The notes: a model not told the origin generated them from the letters alone. DNA of 64,000 nucleotides from DATAQC01 sp051005135 (GCA_051005135.1 JBPCJQ010000054.1:6659-70658); one strand, 5' to 3'; positions 41,058 through 52,094 are shown, counted from the stretch's first letter. A program made the numbers and translations.

Positions 41058-41663
41058 TTAACGCGCCGCGGCCAGGAGGCGCAGTGCCTGGCGCAGCAGC
41101 ACCTCGACCTCCCCCTCGGCCGGCAGCTCGCGCAGCACCGACGCCACCTCGTCAGCCGCATACCCCAGACCGGCCAGCGCGTCGCGCAGGTCGGCCCGGG
41201 CCGACGGGCCTCCATTGGCTTCGGCCATGGCCGCCGCCACCTCGGGCTCGAGATCGGGGAGGTCGAGCCGAGACTTGAGCTCGATGAGAAGGCGGGCAGC
41301 GGTCTTGCGGCCCACTCCTGGCACCAGGGTGAGGGCATCGAGGTCGCCCTCGGCCAACGACGTGCGCAGGTCGGTGGGGCCGTGCACCGACAAGATGGCG
41401 AGGGCCAGCGCGGGACCCACGCCGTGGGCGCCGATGAGGGCCTCGAAGCAGTCGCGCTCCTCGGCGGTGGCGAAGCCGTAGAGGCTCAGGGCGTCCTCTC
41501 GCACGTGCAGGTGGGTGTGCAGCACCACCGTGGCGCCGGGCTGGCCGAGCGACACCATGGTTGACGGGGCCACCACGCAGCGGTAGCCGACGCCGCCGAC
41601 GTCGATCATCACCTCGCCCCGGGGCGAGCGGTGCACGAGGGTGCCCCGCAGCGACCCGATCAT
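41058..41663 (-). CDS. ruvA: Holliday junction DNA-binding protein RuvA
   Basis: 201 aa. MIGSLRGTLV with an OB-fold, the helix-hairpin-helix motifs LIGAHGVGPALALAILS and LTLVPGVGRKTAARLLIELK, a flexible linker and the C-terminal RuvB-binding domain (LRDALAGLGYAADEVASVL). ATG 41663 overlaps the ruvC stop as ATGA. Confidence 0.96.
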   Translation of the reverse strand: MIGSLRGTLVHRSPRGEVMIDVGGVGYRCVVAPSTMVSLGQPGATVVLHTHLHVREDALSLYGFATAEERDCFEALIGAHGVGPALALAILSVHGPTDLRTSLAEGDLDALTLVPGVGRKTAARLLIELKSRLDLPDLEPEVAAAMAEANGGPSARADLRDALAGLGYAADEVASVLRELPAEGEVEVLLRQALRLLAAAR

Positions 41664-42187
41664 GAGTATGAAGAGGCCACCCGGGCGGCCAGGGGGGCGG
41701 CGGCCAGGTGGCACAAGGCGAGGGCCAGGGCGTCGGCGGCGTCGGCGGGCCGGGGTGGATCGGCCAGGTCGAGCAGTGATGTCACCATGCGGGTCACCTG
41801 CTCCTTGGTAGCCGAGCCATAGCCCGCCACCGCGGATTTCACCTCGTTGGGCGTGTACTGCACCACCTGCCAGCCGGCCTGGACGGCGGCGGCCAGCACC
41901 AGCCCGCTGGCCTGGCCCACCGACATGGCGGTGCGGGCGTTCACCTGGAAGAACAGCCTCTCGACGGCGACCACCGGTGGCCCGTCGCCGTGAGCGGCCG
42001 CGGCGGGTGCAAGCTCGGCCAGCAGCCCTCGCAGCGCCGAGTCGAGCGAACCCAGGCGTTGGGGCAGTGGCTCGGACGGCGGCGTGGTGAGCACGCCGGC
42101 CACGACAGCCCGGTTCGTGCCCCCGGCACGGGCGACGCACCCGTAGCCACATCGCGATACCCCCGGGTCGATGCCGAGCACGAACAT
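41660..42187 (-). CDS. ruvC: Holliday junction resolvase RuvC
   Basis: Endonuclease that resolves recombination junctions. 175 aa, with the acidic catalytic residues in VLGIDPG, AVERLFF and DAADALALALCH, and the conserved KSAVAGYGSATKEQV. A TAGAGT hexamer lies 9 nt before the ATG with no clear Shine-Dalgarno, so the ruv operon promoter is probably right at the gene start. Confidence 0.96.
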   Translation of the reverse strand: MFVLGIDPGVSRCGYGCVARAGGTNRAVVAGVLTTPPSEPLPQRLGSLDSALRGLLAELAPAAAAHGDGPPVVAVERLFFQVNARTAMSVGQASGLVLAAAVQAGWQVVQYTPNEVKSAVAGYGSATKEQVTRMVTSLLDLADPPRPADAADALALALCHLAAAPLAARVASSYS

Positions 42188-42265
42188 TTGTTCGCAACTC
42201 TAGCCGATCTAATGCCTCGCGGCGCGGATGGTGGGGGTCGGCGGTTGTCAGCAGCCGGGGGCACC

Positions 42266-42470
42266 TCAGCTGAGCCCGAGGGCTATGGCCAGTGCCTGAT
42301 CGAAGCGGCGGATCTTGGTGGGGCCAAGGTGGACCGCGGCAGGGGTTCCGACAGCCAATGGCCTCCTCACTGTGGCGTGCCAGCCAATCCCTGACCGCAG
42401 CCGAGACGATCGCGCCACGGTTGCGAGCGAGCCCAGCGGTGACAGCCCGGAGAAAGCCACGCCCCCTGTG
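42266..42470 (-). pseudogene. Decayed toxin-antitoxin-like remnant (RHH antitoxin and MazF-like toxin end)
   Basis: In the 292-bp gap between yebC and ruvC, one minus-strand frame (about 42370-42470) reads NRGAIVSAAVRDWLARHSEE, like a ribbon-helix-helix antitoxin. A second frame, ending with a stop at 42266, reads TKIRRFDQALAIALGLS, like the C-terminus of MazF/PemK toxins. No start, no complete gene and a frame change between them suggest a deleted, frameshifted module. Recognition is by pattern only. Confidence 0.35.
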
Positions 42471-42476
42471 GCCTTC
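42452..42476 (-). terminator. Terminator-like hairpin after yebC
   Basis: On the minus strand GAAGGCCAC and GTGGCTTTC pair (nine pairs, one G-T) around a 7-nt loop, 3 nt past the yebC stop. The 3' arm ends in TTTC. A likely weak intrinsic terminator for the pdxS-pdxT-yebC unit. Confidence 0.45.
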
Positions 42477-42479
42477 CTG

Positions 42480-43229
42480 CTACGCCTCCACCGCGGTCAG
42501 TACCTCCTCGGGGATGTCGAAGTTGGCATATACGGCCTGTACGTCGTCGTGCTCCTCTAGCAGGTCGATGAGGCGGAGGACCTTGCGGGCGTCGGCTTCG
42601 GACTCGAGGTTGACGGTGGTGGTCGGGACCAGGCTGAGCTCAGCAGACTCCACTCGAACACCGACCTCTTCCAGTACAGCGCGCACCCGGGCCAGGTCGC
42701 CCGGGGCGGTGGTGACCTGCCAGGTGTCGCCCTGGTCGTCCATGTCCTCGGCACCGGCCTCGAGGGCGGCGAGCATGAAGGCGTCGTCATCATCGGTCTT
42801 GCCTGCCACGATCACCCCCTTGCGGGTGAACTGCCATGCCACCGCGCCGGGCTCGGCGCTGGAGCCGCCGTGCTTGGAGAAGATGGCTCGCACCTCGGCG
42901 CCCGTGCGGTTGCGGTTGTCGGTGAGGCACTCCACGAACACAGCAACCCCGCACGGCGCATAGCCCTCGTAGGTGACGGGCTCGTAGCGCACCCCCTCGA
43001 GCTCGCCGGTGCCCCGCTTGACGGCCCGGTCGATGGTGTCGGTGGGAACCGAGGCGGCGCGCGCCTTGTGATACATCGTGCGCAGGGTGGCGTTGGACTC
43101 CTGGTCGCTGCCGCCCTCGCGCGCCGCCACCTCCACCTGGCGGATGAGCTTGGCGAACAGCTTGCCGCGGGCGGCGTCGGCCGCCCCCTTCTTGTGCTTG
43201 ATCGTCGCCCACTTGGAATGGCCGGACAT
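42480..43229 (-). CDS. yebC: YebC/PmpR family protein
   Basis: 249-aa protein of a family described both as transcription regulator and as ribosome-associated factor. MSGHSKWATIKHKKGAADAARGK, LFAKLIRQVEVAAREGG and YEGYAPCGVAVFVECLTDNRNRT are diagnostic. ATG 43229 has AAGGAG upstream, and pdxT ends 9 bp before it. The pdxS-pdxT-yebC-ruvC order is typical of actinobacteria. Confidence 0.95.
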   Translation of the reverse strand: MSGHSKWATIKHKKGAADAARGKLFAKLIRQVEVAAREGGSDQESNATLRTMYHKARAASVPTDTIDRAVKRGTGELEGVRYEPVTYEGYAPCGVAVFVECLTDNRNRTGAEVRAIFSKHGGSSAEPGAVAWQFTRKGVIVAGKTDDDDAFMLAALEAGAEDMDDQGDTWQVTTAPGDLARVRAVLEEVGVRVESAELSLVPTTTVNLESEADARKVLRLIDLLEEHDDVQAVYANFDIPEEVLTAVEA

Positions 43230-43238
43230 CGCTTCTCC

Positions 43239-43841
43239 TTACACGCGTTCGCGGGCGGCGCCAGCGAGGAAGGCCTGGTGCAGCCGCAGGTCGTCGGACA
43301 GCTCGGGATGGAAGGCGGAAACCAGCACCGGCCCCTGGCGGCAGAGCACGGGCCTACCGGCCACCGTGGCCAGCACCTCGACCCCCTCGCCCACCCGCTC
43401 TACCACCGGCGCCCGTATGAAGGTGGCGGGGAAGTCGCCACCTGCCAGTCCGGCAACGGGCAGCGACGCCTCGAAGGAGTCGACCTGGCGGCCGAAGGCG
43501 TTGCGGCGCACGTCGACGTCGATGGCGCCGAAGCAGCGCTGGTCAGCGCGGCCGTCGATCACCCGGCACGCCAGCAGGATCATCCCCGCGCAGGTGCCGA
43601 GCGTGGGGATGCCGTCGGCCAGTCGCTCGGCCAGCGCCTCGTACAGACCCGACGACACCAGCAACCGCGACATGGTTGTGGACTCGCCCCCGGGCAGGAT
43701 GACTGCGTCGATCCCGGCCAGGTCGTTTGGCCCACGGACCTCCACCGGGTGGGCACCGAGGGCGTCGATCGCCTCAGCGTGGAGGGCCGACGCCCCCTGC
43801 AGGGCCACGATGCCGACCTTGACCCCCTCGGCGCTCGGCAC
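43239..43841 (-). CDS. pdxT: Pyridoxal 5'-phosphate synthase glutaminase subunit
   Basis: Supplies ammonia to PdxS. 200-aa class I-type glutaminase with VGIVALQGAS, PGGEST (about residues 50-55), nucleophile Cys84 in GTCAGMILLA and the catalytic His in SAFHPEL. GTG 43841 has AAGGG 9 nt upstream and follows pdxS by 24 bp. Confidence 0.95.
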   Translation of the reverse strand: MPSAEGVKVGIVALQGASALHAEAIDALGAHPVEVRGPNDLAGIDAVILPGGESTTMSRLLVSSGLYEALAERLADGIPTLGTCAGMILLACRVIDGRADQRCFGAIDVDVRRNAFGRQVDSFEASLPVAGLAGGDFPATFIRAPVVERVGEGVEVLATVAGRPVLCRQGPVLVSAFHPELSDDLRLHQAFLAGAARERV

Positions 43842-43865
43842 CTGGGGGCACCCTTGTCATGGCGA

Positions 43866-44753
43866 TCACCAGCCGCGGTCGGCCAGGTGCACCTCGACCT
43901 TGCCGGCCTCCTCGCCCCGCATGCCCGGGCCCAGGCCCCGGCTCACCTTGGCCACCATGTGAGGGTCGTTGAAGTGTGCGGTGGCCTCCACGATGGCCTT
44001 GGCCCGCATAGCAGGGTCGTCGCTCTTGAAGATCCCCGAGCCCACGAACACGGCCTCGGCGCCCAGCTGCATCACCAGGGCAGCGTCGGCCGGCGTGGCC
44101 AGCCCGCCGGCACAGAACAGCGGAACCGGGAGCCGGCCGGTCTGGGCAACCTCCTGCACCAGCGACACCGGGGCCTGGAGCTGCTTGGCCCAGCCGTATA
44201 CCTCGGCCGAATCGGCGGTGGTGATGCGGCGGATGTCACCCAAGATGGAGCGGAGGTGACGGACCGCCTGCACGACGTCGCCGGTGCCGGCCTCGCCCTT
44301 GGAGCGGATCATGGCGGCGCCCTCGGAGATGCGCCGGAGAGCCTCGCCCAGGTTGGTGGCGCCGCACACGAACGGCACCGTGAACGGCCACTTGTCGATG
44401 TGGTGGGCCTCGTCGGCAGGGCTGAGCACCTCGCTCTCGTCGACGTAGTCGACGCCGAGGGCCTCCAGCACCTGGGCCTCGGCGAAATGGCCGATGCGGG
44501 CCTTGGCCATCACGGGGATGGTCACCGCTGCCTTGATGCCCTCGATCATTGCCGGATCGCTCATGCGGGCCACGCCACCATCGCGGCGGATGTCGGCCGG
44601 CACCCGTTCGAGCGCCATCACCGCAACGGCCCCCGCGGCCTCGGCCATCGACGCCTGTTCTGGGGTGACGACGTCCATGATGACGCCGCCTTTGAGCATC
44701 TCGGCCAGTCCTCGCTTGACCCGCTCGGTGCCGGTGATGCGCGCTTCGGTCAC
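43866..44753 (-). CDS. pdxS: Pyridoxal 5'-phosphate synthase subunit PdxS
   Basis: Builds vitamin B6 directly from ribose 5-phosphate, glyceraldehyde 3-phosphate and ammonia. 295 aa (beta/alpha)8 barrel with GGVIMDVVTPEQA (Asp27), MALERVPADIRRDGGVARMSDP, the Schiff-base Lys84 in PVMAKARIGHF, and GEAGTGDVV. Forms a large complex with PdxT encoded next to it. Confidence 0.97.
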   Translation of the reverse strand: MTEARITGTERVKRGLAEMLKGGVIMDVVTPEQASMAEAAGAVAVMALERVPADIRRDGGVARMSDPAMIEGIKAAVTIPVMAKARIGHFAEAQVLEALGVDYVDESEVLSPADEAHHIDKWPFTVPFVCGATNLGEALRRISEGAAMIRSKGEAGTGDVVQAVRHLRSILGDIRRITTADSAEVYGWAKQLQAPVSLVQEVAQTGRLPVPLFCAGGLATPADAALVMQLGAEAVFVGSGIFKSDDPAMRAKAIVEATAHFNDPHMVAKVSRGLGPGMRGEEAGKVEVHLADRGW

Positions 44754-44793
44754 CCCGCCATGCTACCGCCGGACGGCCTGCTGGGCTTCGGTT

Positions 44794-45852
44794 TCAGCTA
44801 GTGCTGGTGGCGGCGCCGGTCTGGGCCACCTCGACCCAGGTCTGTCCCGGGGGCAACGAGATGGGCGCCCCCGCGGCATCGGTGTAGGAGGTGACCGAGG
44901 ACTGGGCGGGCTTGGACCACTTGCCCTTCACGACCATGCCGTTGGCCAGCACCCACGCGTCGCCAGAGCCGATCACCTGGGCCTCGAAGACCTGGGCACC
45001 GGTGGGATCGGTGGCGCCGGCCACCGGTGTGTAGGCCACGAACTGAAGGATCACGGTGGTGGCGGTGAGCTGCTTGCCGTTCTCGAGGGTGTCGGCCTTG
45101 CCGTTCATGGACCGCTTCCACCTGCCGGCAGCGGGGTCCCAGTCGTAGGCCACCGGCACCATTCCCACGCTGGCCGCCAGACGGGTGGCAGGGGCGGCGC
45201 CCGGGGGCGCGAACGGCTGGCCGCCGGCCAGGAAGGGCGAGAAGGGCGGCGGCGGCTTTGCCCCGGAGGCGGAGTGCTTGTAGAGCGCCGGCGTGCTGGT
45301 GTACTGGTTGTGAGGGGCGGCGTGCACCGACCGACGGGGGAAGGCGCCCCCATCGTCGCTGGGGCTGACCGCGGTGATGCCGGGGGTGGAGCGGATCAGC
45401 TTGTCGAAGCGGTCGGAGCCGCCGGAGTAGGCGAAGATCCCTCCGAACGGCGCCACCAGATTGGGGTCGGTGGGGCGCACCGAGCGTACCGGCCCCAGAG
45501 GGCTGGCGTCGTTGGACTGGAAGATGGTCAGGAGCCGGGTGAGGCCTCCCTCGACGACCTCCTCGAACACCACGTCGGCACCATCGAGGCCGACCTGGGG
45601 CTGGGCCAGGGTCACGTTGTCGATCTTCACCGACAGGGCTGGCCGGGCCGCCTTGGCCGTGTCGGTGGCGGGCAGGCCGGTGAGCGGGTAGGTGGGGGGC
45701 AGAGTGCTACTGGTGGCCTGCGGTGGGTTCGTCCTCTTGCTCGCGCTCTTGTTGGATTTCGAGCAGGCCGCCGCCACCATGGCCAGCACTATTACCGCGA
45801 CCAGGGGGGCGCACAGCAAACGCTGATCACTGCGGGGGCGAGGTTGTCTCAA
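44794..45852 (-). CDS. DUF3048 domain lipoprotein
   Basis: 352 aa from TTG 45852, which has AGGAG 8 nt upstream and lies just after the htpX stop. A lipoprotein-type signal peptide (VAVIVLAMVAAAC, lipid-attachment Cys30) is followed by a Ser/Thr linker and the DUF3048 core (ARPALSVKIDNVTLAQPQVGL, DGADVVFEEVVEGGLTRLLT, GPVRSVRPTD). The C-terminal part (WVLANGMVVKGKWSKP) matches the family's second domain. An extracytoplasmic cell-envelope role is likely but unknown. Confidence 0.88.
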   Translation of the reverse strand: MRQPRPRSDQRLLCAPLVAVIVLAMVAAACSKSNKSASKRTNPPQATSSTLPPTYPLTGLPATDTAKAARPALSVKIDNVTLAQPQVGLDGADVVFEEVVEGGLTRLLTIFQSNDASPLGPVRSVRPTDPNLVAPFGGIFAYSGGSDRFDKLIRSTPGITAVSPSDDGGAFPRRSVHAAPHNQYTSTPALYKHSASGAKPPPPFSPFLAGGQPFAPPGAAPATRLAASVGMVPVAYDWDPAAGRWKRSMNGKADTLENGKQLTATTVILQFVAYTPVAGATDPTGAQVFEAQVIGSGDAWVLANGMVVKGKWSKPAQSSVTSYTDAAGAPISLPPGQTWVEVAQTGAATSTS

Positions 45853-45854
45853 GG

Positions 45855-46766
45855 TCAAAGCTCCTTCAGGGCCTGGATGCGCTCCTCCAGCGGAGGGTGG
45901 GTGTCGAACAGGCGGTTGAGCCACGCTAGGCGACCCTGCTCCGGCGTACGAGCCAACGGTGACTCGATCCACAGGTGGGCGGTGGCCCGTGAGCTGGAGT
46001 GCACCACGGTGTTGTCGTCGCGCAGCTTCTCGAGAGCCGACACCAGCCCGGGTGGGTAACGGGTGATCTGCACGCCGCTGAAATCGGCGAGAGCCTCGCG
46101 GCGGCGGCTTACCGCGAACTGCATGAGGCGGGCCACCAGCGGGGCCAGCAGCAGGAGGGCGAAGCCCAGCACCGCTATCAGCGTGCCCGCTCCCCCGCCG
46201 CCGTCGCTGTCGTGGTCACGTTGGCGAGGACCGCCCCACCACATGAAGCGCAGGGCGAAGTCGGCCATGAGGGTGATGACGCCGACGAACGTGACGGCCA
46301 GGGTGGACGCCAGGATGTCGTAGTTCTTGACATGGCTCAGCTCGTGGGCCAGCACCCCTTCCAGCTCGATGCGGCTCATCTTGTCGAGCAGGCCGGTGGT
46401 GACGGCCACCGCCGCGTGCTTGGGGTCGCGCCCGGTGGCGAAGGCGTTGGGCGCGACATCGTCGATCACGTAGATGCGGGGTTTGGGTAGGCCGGCAGCG
46501 ATGCACAGCCCCTCCACCAGGTTGTGCAGGCGGGTATACTGCTCGGGCGAAGCGGGGCGGGCGTGGCTCATGGCCAGGGCGATGGCGTCCGACTTCCAGT
46601 ACCCGGCGACCGAGCCGGCCACGGTCACCACCAGGGCCGCGACCAGGAAGACCAGGCCCAGGCCGAGTAGGCGATCGACGGCCCACGCCACCGCCAGCAC
46701 CAGCACCATGAAGGCGGCGACGAGCAGCACCGAACGCCGCTTGTTGGACGATATCTGCTCGTACAG
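45855..46766 (-). CDS. htpX: HtpX family membrane zinc protease, apparently starting with CTG
   Basis: M48 protease for quality control of membrane proteins. Read from CTG 46766 it is 303 aa and begins (M)YEQISSNKRRSVLLVAAF, the conserved HtpX N-terminus. The zinc site HELSH is at residues 141-145 and the Glu ligand in RRREALAD. Four hydrophobic segments are visible. The only ordinary start is GTG 46730, which would remove the 12 conserved residues; between it and the in-frame stop there is no ATG, GTG or TTG. Adjacent to lemA, as often. Confidence 0.92.
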   Translation of the reverse strand: MYEQISSNKRRSVLLVAAFMVLVLAVAWAVDRLLGLGLVFLVAALVVTVAGSVAGYWKSDAIALAMSHARPASPEQYTRLHNLVEGLCIAAGLPKPRIYVIDDVAPNAFATGRDPKHAAVAVTTGLLDKMSRIELEGVLAHELSHVKNYDILASTLAVTFVGVITLMADFALRFMWWGGPRQRDHDSDGGGGAGTLIAVLGFALLLLAPLVARLMQFAVSRRREALADFSGVQITRYPPGLVSALEKLRDDNTVVHSSSRATAHLWIESPLARTPEQGRLAWLNRLFDTHPPLEERIQALKEL

Positions 46767-46781
46767 GGTGCTGGGCTCGGC

Positions 46782-47339
46782 TCAGGCGCCGAAGTCGACG
46801 CTGACAGGCCCCCGAGACGTGTCGTCGGCCTCGAAGTACTCCCGCTTGGAGAACCCGAAGGCGTTGGCCAGGATGCTCGACGGGAAGCTCTGGATCTTGG
46901 TGTTCAGCTTCAGCACCGAGTCGTTGTAGAACTGGCGGGCGTAGGCGATACGACCCTCGGTGCCCGACAGCTCCTCCTGCAGCTCCAGGAAGTTCTGGTT
47001 GGCTTTCAGGTCGGGGTAGGCCTCGGCCACTGCGAACAGGGACTTGAGGGCACCGGTGATCTGGTTCTCGGCCTGGGACTGGCCTGCCACCCCGGTGGCG
47101 TTGATGGCGTTGGCCCGGGCCTCGGTGATGGCCTCGAACGTAGTCTTCTCGTGGGCGGCGTAGCCCTTCACGGTGTTCACCAGGTTGGGTATTAGGTCGT
47201 AGCGTCGCCGGAGCTGCACGTCGATCTGGGCCCAGGCGTTGTCGATGCGGTTACGGAGGCGGACAAGGCCGTTGTAGGAGGCGATCGCGTACAGCGCCAG
47301 CAGCACGACAACCACGACGAGAACGATGATCAACACCAC
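46782..47339 (-). CDS. lemA: LemA family protein
   Basis: 185-aa membrane-anchored helical-bundle protein. N-terminal helix (about residues 2-22), then YNGLVRLRNRIDNAWAQIDVQLRRRYDLIPNLV and LSGTEGRIAYARQFYNDSV, the LemA signature. Biochemical function is unknown; often co-transcribed with htpX, as here. Start GTG 47339. Confidence 0.93.
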   Translation of the reverse strand: MVLIIVLVVVVVLLALYAIASYNGLVRLRNRIDNAWAQIDVQLRRRYDLIPNLVNTVKGYAAHEKTTFEAITEARANAINATGVAGQSQAENQITGALKSLFAVAEAYPDLKANQNFLELQEELSGTEGRIAYARQFYNDSVLKLNTKIQSFPSSILANAFGFSKREYFEADDTSRGPVSVDFGA

Positions 47340-47387
47340 GTCGCCATCATAGGTCCAGGCGGCTGTCTGGGCTCGTATGCTGAGCCA

Positions 47388-48038
47388 GTGCTTCGGACCA
47401 CGGTGGTTGCTGTGGCGGTGCTGGTCATGGCCGCCTGCGGTTCGGGTTCGGCCAAGGTGCGAACCTCGCCTGTGCCCACGTCGGCCACCACCACGGCCGT
47501 CACCTCGGGCTCCTCGACCACCACAGCCACCGCAGCCCCGGCCCAGACGGTCGCCCCGACTCCCGCTCAGGGGGCCGCTCGGGCCCAGGGGCCGCCGTTC
47601 GCCACCACTCCCACCTCGGTGGCCGGTACTGGCTCCCCGGCCCTGTTGTCAGCGGTACGCGTCGGCGCCCAGCCTGGGTTCGACCGGGTGGTGTTCGACT
47701 TCACCGACCATGTCCCCGGCTACCAGATCTCCTACGTCGGGCGGCCCGTGCTCGAAGACGCCTCTGGCCGCCAGGTCGAGGTGGCGGGCGCCGCCGTGCT
47801 GAAGGTGCGCATGGCGCCCGCCAGTGGCGTCGACCTGTCGTCGGCCGGGGCCCGCTCCACCTATAGCGGCCCCGACCGGTTCCGGCCCCCCGGTACCAAA
47901 GTCGTCCAGGAGCTGGCACGAGCGGGAGACTTCGAGGGAGTGCTGACCTGGGTGGTCGGCACCTCGACCACCGCCGCCTTCCGGGTGACGACTCTGTCGT
48001 CGCCCCCCCGGCTGGTGGTCGATATCCGCTCGGGCTAG
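47388..48038 (+). CDS. AMIN-like domain lipoprotein
   Basis: 216 aa from GTG 47388. Lipobox VLVMAACGSG (Cys17), a Thr/Ala/Pro-rich linker to about residue 85, and a C-terminal domain FDRVVFDFTDHVPGYQISYV with RLVVDIRSG, like actinobacterial AMIN-like proteins of the envelope. Divergent from lemA and ending 9 bp before the convergent pimA stop. Exact role unknown. Confidence 0.82.
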   Translation: MLRTTVVAVAVLVMAACGSGSAKVRTSPVPTSATTTAVTSGSSTTTATAAPAQTVAPTPAQGAARAQGPPFATTPTSVAGTGSPALLSAVRVGAQPGFDRVVFDFTDHVPGYQISYVGRPVLEDASGRQVEVAGAAVLKVRMAPASGVDLSSAGARSTYSGPDRFRPPGTKVVQELARAGDFEGVLTWVVGTSTTAAFRVTTLSSPPRLVVDIRSG

Positions 48039-48046
48039 CCGTTGGC

Positions 48047-49129
48047 TCAGCGCCCGGCGCGGGCTCGGGCGATCTGGTAGAGATCCAGGTAGCGCTCGGC
48101 CAGGCGTTCCATGGAGAAGGTGGCGGCCCGGGCGTCGCCGGCGGCCACCAGGGCGGCGGCCGTCGACGGCTCGGCCAGCACCCGGGTGAGAGCTCGGCCC
48201 AGGGCCTCGGGATCGCCGGGAGGCACCAGGATGGCCTCGCAGCCGTGGCGGGCGACGTTGCGGTAGCCGGGAAGGTCGCTGGCCACGATCGGGGTGTGGG
48301 CGGCCATTCCCTCGAGCAGCACCATGCCGAAGGACTCCCCACCCAGCGAGGGTGCGCACAGCACATCGGCGCCGCGCAGCCGTTGGGCCTTCTCCTCCTC
48401 GATGAGGCGCCCGAGCCATTCCACCCGGGGGTCGCCCGCGACCTCGGCCTGGAGGCGGTGGGTCTCGGGCCCGTCTCCGACCACCCAGATGCGCACCTGG
48501 CGCGGCAGGTGGGCCAGTGCCGCCAGCAGCACGCCCAGCCCCTTGCGAGCCTCGTGGCGGCCGACGAACACGATCGTCGGTTCCTCCGTGGGCCAAGGCG
48601 TGGCCTTGGCGAACGGCTCGGCGTCGATGCCGTTGCCCATCAGGTGGTAGTGCCCACCCAGGCTGCGGGCGGCCAGCTCCCGAGCATCGTCGGAGACGGC
48701 GCAGCGCAGATGCAGACGACGCCCGAGGTGGCGGGTAAGGGGGCGCAGCCAACGATAGGCGGCGCTGGTACCCGCGGCGTGGAAGGTCCCGACGAGCGGG
48801 CCCGGCCACACCGTGACACTGGTCAGGGTGGGGCCAGGGGCGAGGGGCTCGTGCAGGTGCACGACGTCGAAGCTCTCGTCGCGCAGGGCGCGGATGGTGC
48901 GCAGGGCGCACGGGAAGTCGGGGGCGATGGGCGCCACCGACCCGTTGGCCAGTGCCGCCATGGTGTTGCCCAGCGGGATCACTCCCACCTCCGGAGGTGG
49001 CCCGTCGCAGGGGCCGAGCACCCGGGCCTGGTGGCCCAGCACCCGCAGGGCACGAGCCAGTCCCAGTACCTGGCCCTGCACCCCGCCCGGCAGCGACAGG
49101 CTGTACGGGCACACCAGGCCGACTCGCAC
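48047..49129 (-). CDS. pimA: PimA-like phosphatidylinositol alpha-mannosyltransferase
   Basis: GT4 glycosyltransferase (GT-B fold), 360 aa from GTG 49129. RVGLVCPYSLSLPGGVQGQV with the GGV loop, DVVHLHEPLAPG, GRHEARKGLGVLL and the nucleotide-sugar EX7E region GGESFGMVLLEGMAA closely match mycobacterial PimA, which adds the first mannose to phosphatidylinositol. In mycobacteria pimA adjoins patA and pgsA; here about 7 kb separates it from such genes at 56263-58001. The acceptor could differ; sequence alone supports the family, less firmly the substrate. Confidence 0.85.
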   Translation of the reverse strand: MRVGLVCPYSLSLPGGVQGQVLGLARALRVLGHQARVLGPCDGPPPEVGVIPLGNTMAALANGSVAPIAPDFPCALRTIRALRDESFDVVHLHEPLAPGPTLTSVTVWPGPLVGTFHAAGTSAAYRWLRPLTRHLGRRLHLRCAVSDDARELAARSLGGHYHLMGNGIDAEPFAKATPWPTEEPTIVFVGRHEARKGLGVLLAALAHLPRQVRIWVVGDGPETHRLQAEVAGDPRVEWLGRLIEEEKAQRLRGADVLCAPSLGGESFGMVLLEGMAAHTPIVASDLPGYRNVARHGCEAILVPPGDPEALGRALTRVLAEPSTAAALVAAGDARAATFSMERLAERYLDLYQIARARAGR

Positions 49130-49154
49130 GGGCGGATCGTACCGGGGGGCAGGC

Positions 49155-49160
49155 AATACT
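49155..49160 (+). promoter_or_regulatory. Candidate -10 box giving leaderless pepN mRNA
   Basis: AATACT ends 6 nt before the pepN ATG, and no Shine-Dalgarno is present. This is the geometry of a leaderless actinobacterial gene. It lies in the 37-bp divergent gap with pimA. Confidence 0.4.
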
Positions 49161-49166
49161 GGCCTC

Positions 49167-51701
<2,535 letters not shown>

Positions 51702-51756
51702 GATGGGCACAGCGAGAGGCATCCCGGCTGTCTCGCCGATCCAGGAGATCCCGGTG

Positions 51757-51810
51757 ATGATTGAAGCGCGATTGCTCGACCATGGCAGCCCGAGCGGGAG
51801 CGCCCGCTGA
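51757..51810 (+). CDS. Possible 17-residue upstream ORF
   Basis: ATG 51757 with GGAG upstream opens a 17-codon frame whose TGA overlaps the CTG start of the next gene (CTGA). It may serve only to bring ribosomes to that unusual start. No homology can be judged; it could be chance. Confidence 0.25.
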   Translation: MIEARLLDHGSPSGSAR

Positions 51811-52094
51811 GCGGGCGACGGGCCAGCTTCGGCAAGCGCGACCGCGAGCGGGCGAAGAAGGAGAAGGCGGCGGCCAAGCGAGACGCCCGCCAGACACGTA
51901 CTGCCGAAGCGACCGAGGCGGCCGAGAACCCCGATGCAGCCGTCGCCGCACCGCCCGCCGGCTCCGAGGCGGCCACCACCCGGCTGCTCCAGGCCATAGA
52001 GGCGTTGCACCGGCGCTTCGACGACGGCGACATGTCCTACGACGACTTCGAGGAGCAAAAGGCCGAGCTCATGGGCCGCCTCACCGTCGACTGA
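51807..52094 (+). CDS. Small basic protein with SHOCT-like C-terminus, apparently starting with CTG
   Basis: 95 aa from CTG 51807: (M)SGRRASFGKRDRERAKKEK, a highly charged helix, an Ala-rich middle, then LLQAIEALHRRFDDGDMSYDDFEEQKAEL, like SHOCT-type C-terminal domains. GGGAG stands 6 nt before the CTG. No ATG, GTG or TTG follows the in-frame stop at 51762 in time to include the basic N-terminus, so ordinary gene finders would miss or shorten it. Codon use is typical of the genome. A TAGGAT -10-like box overlaps the pepN stop (51699-51704). Function unknown. Confidence 0.65.
   Translation: MSGRRASFGKRDRERAKKEKAAAKRDARQTRTAEATEAAENPDAAVAAPPAGSEAATTRLLQAIEALHRRFDDGDMSYDDFEEQKAELMGRLTVD

Noticed and set aside
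42292..42963. Plus-strand frames across the yebC end and the gap
   Set aside because: Antisense to yebC, with no credible domain or ribosome-binding site.
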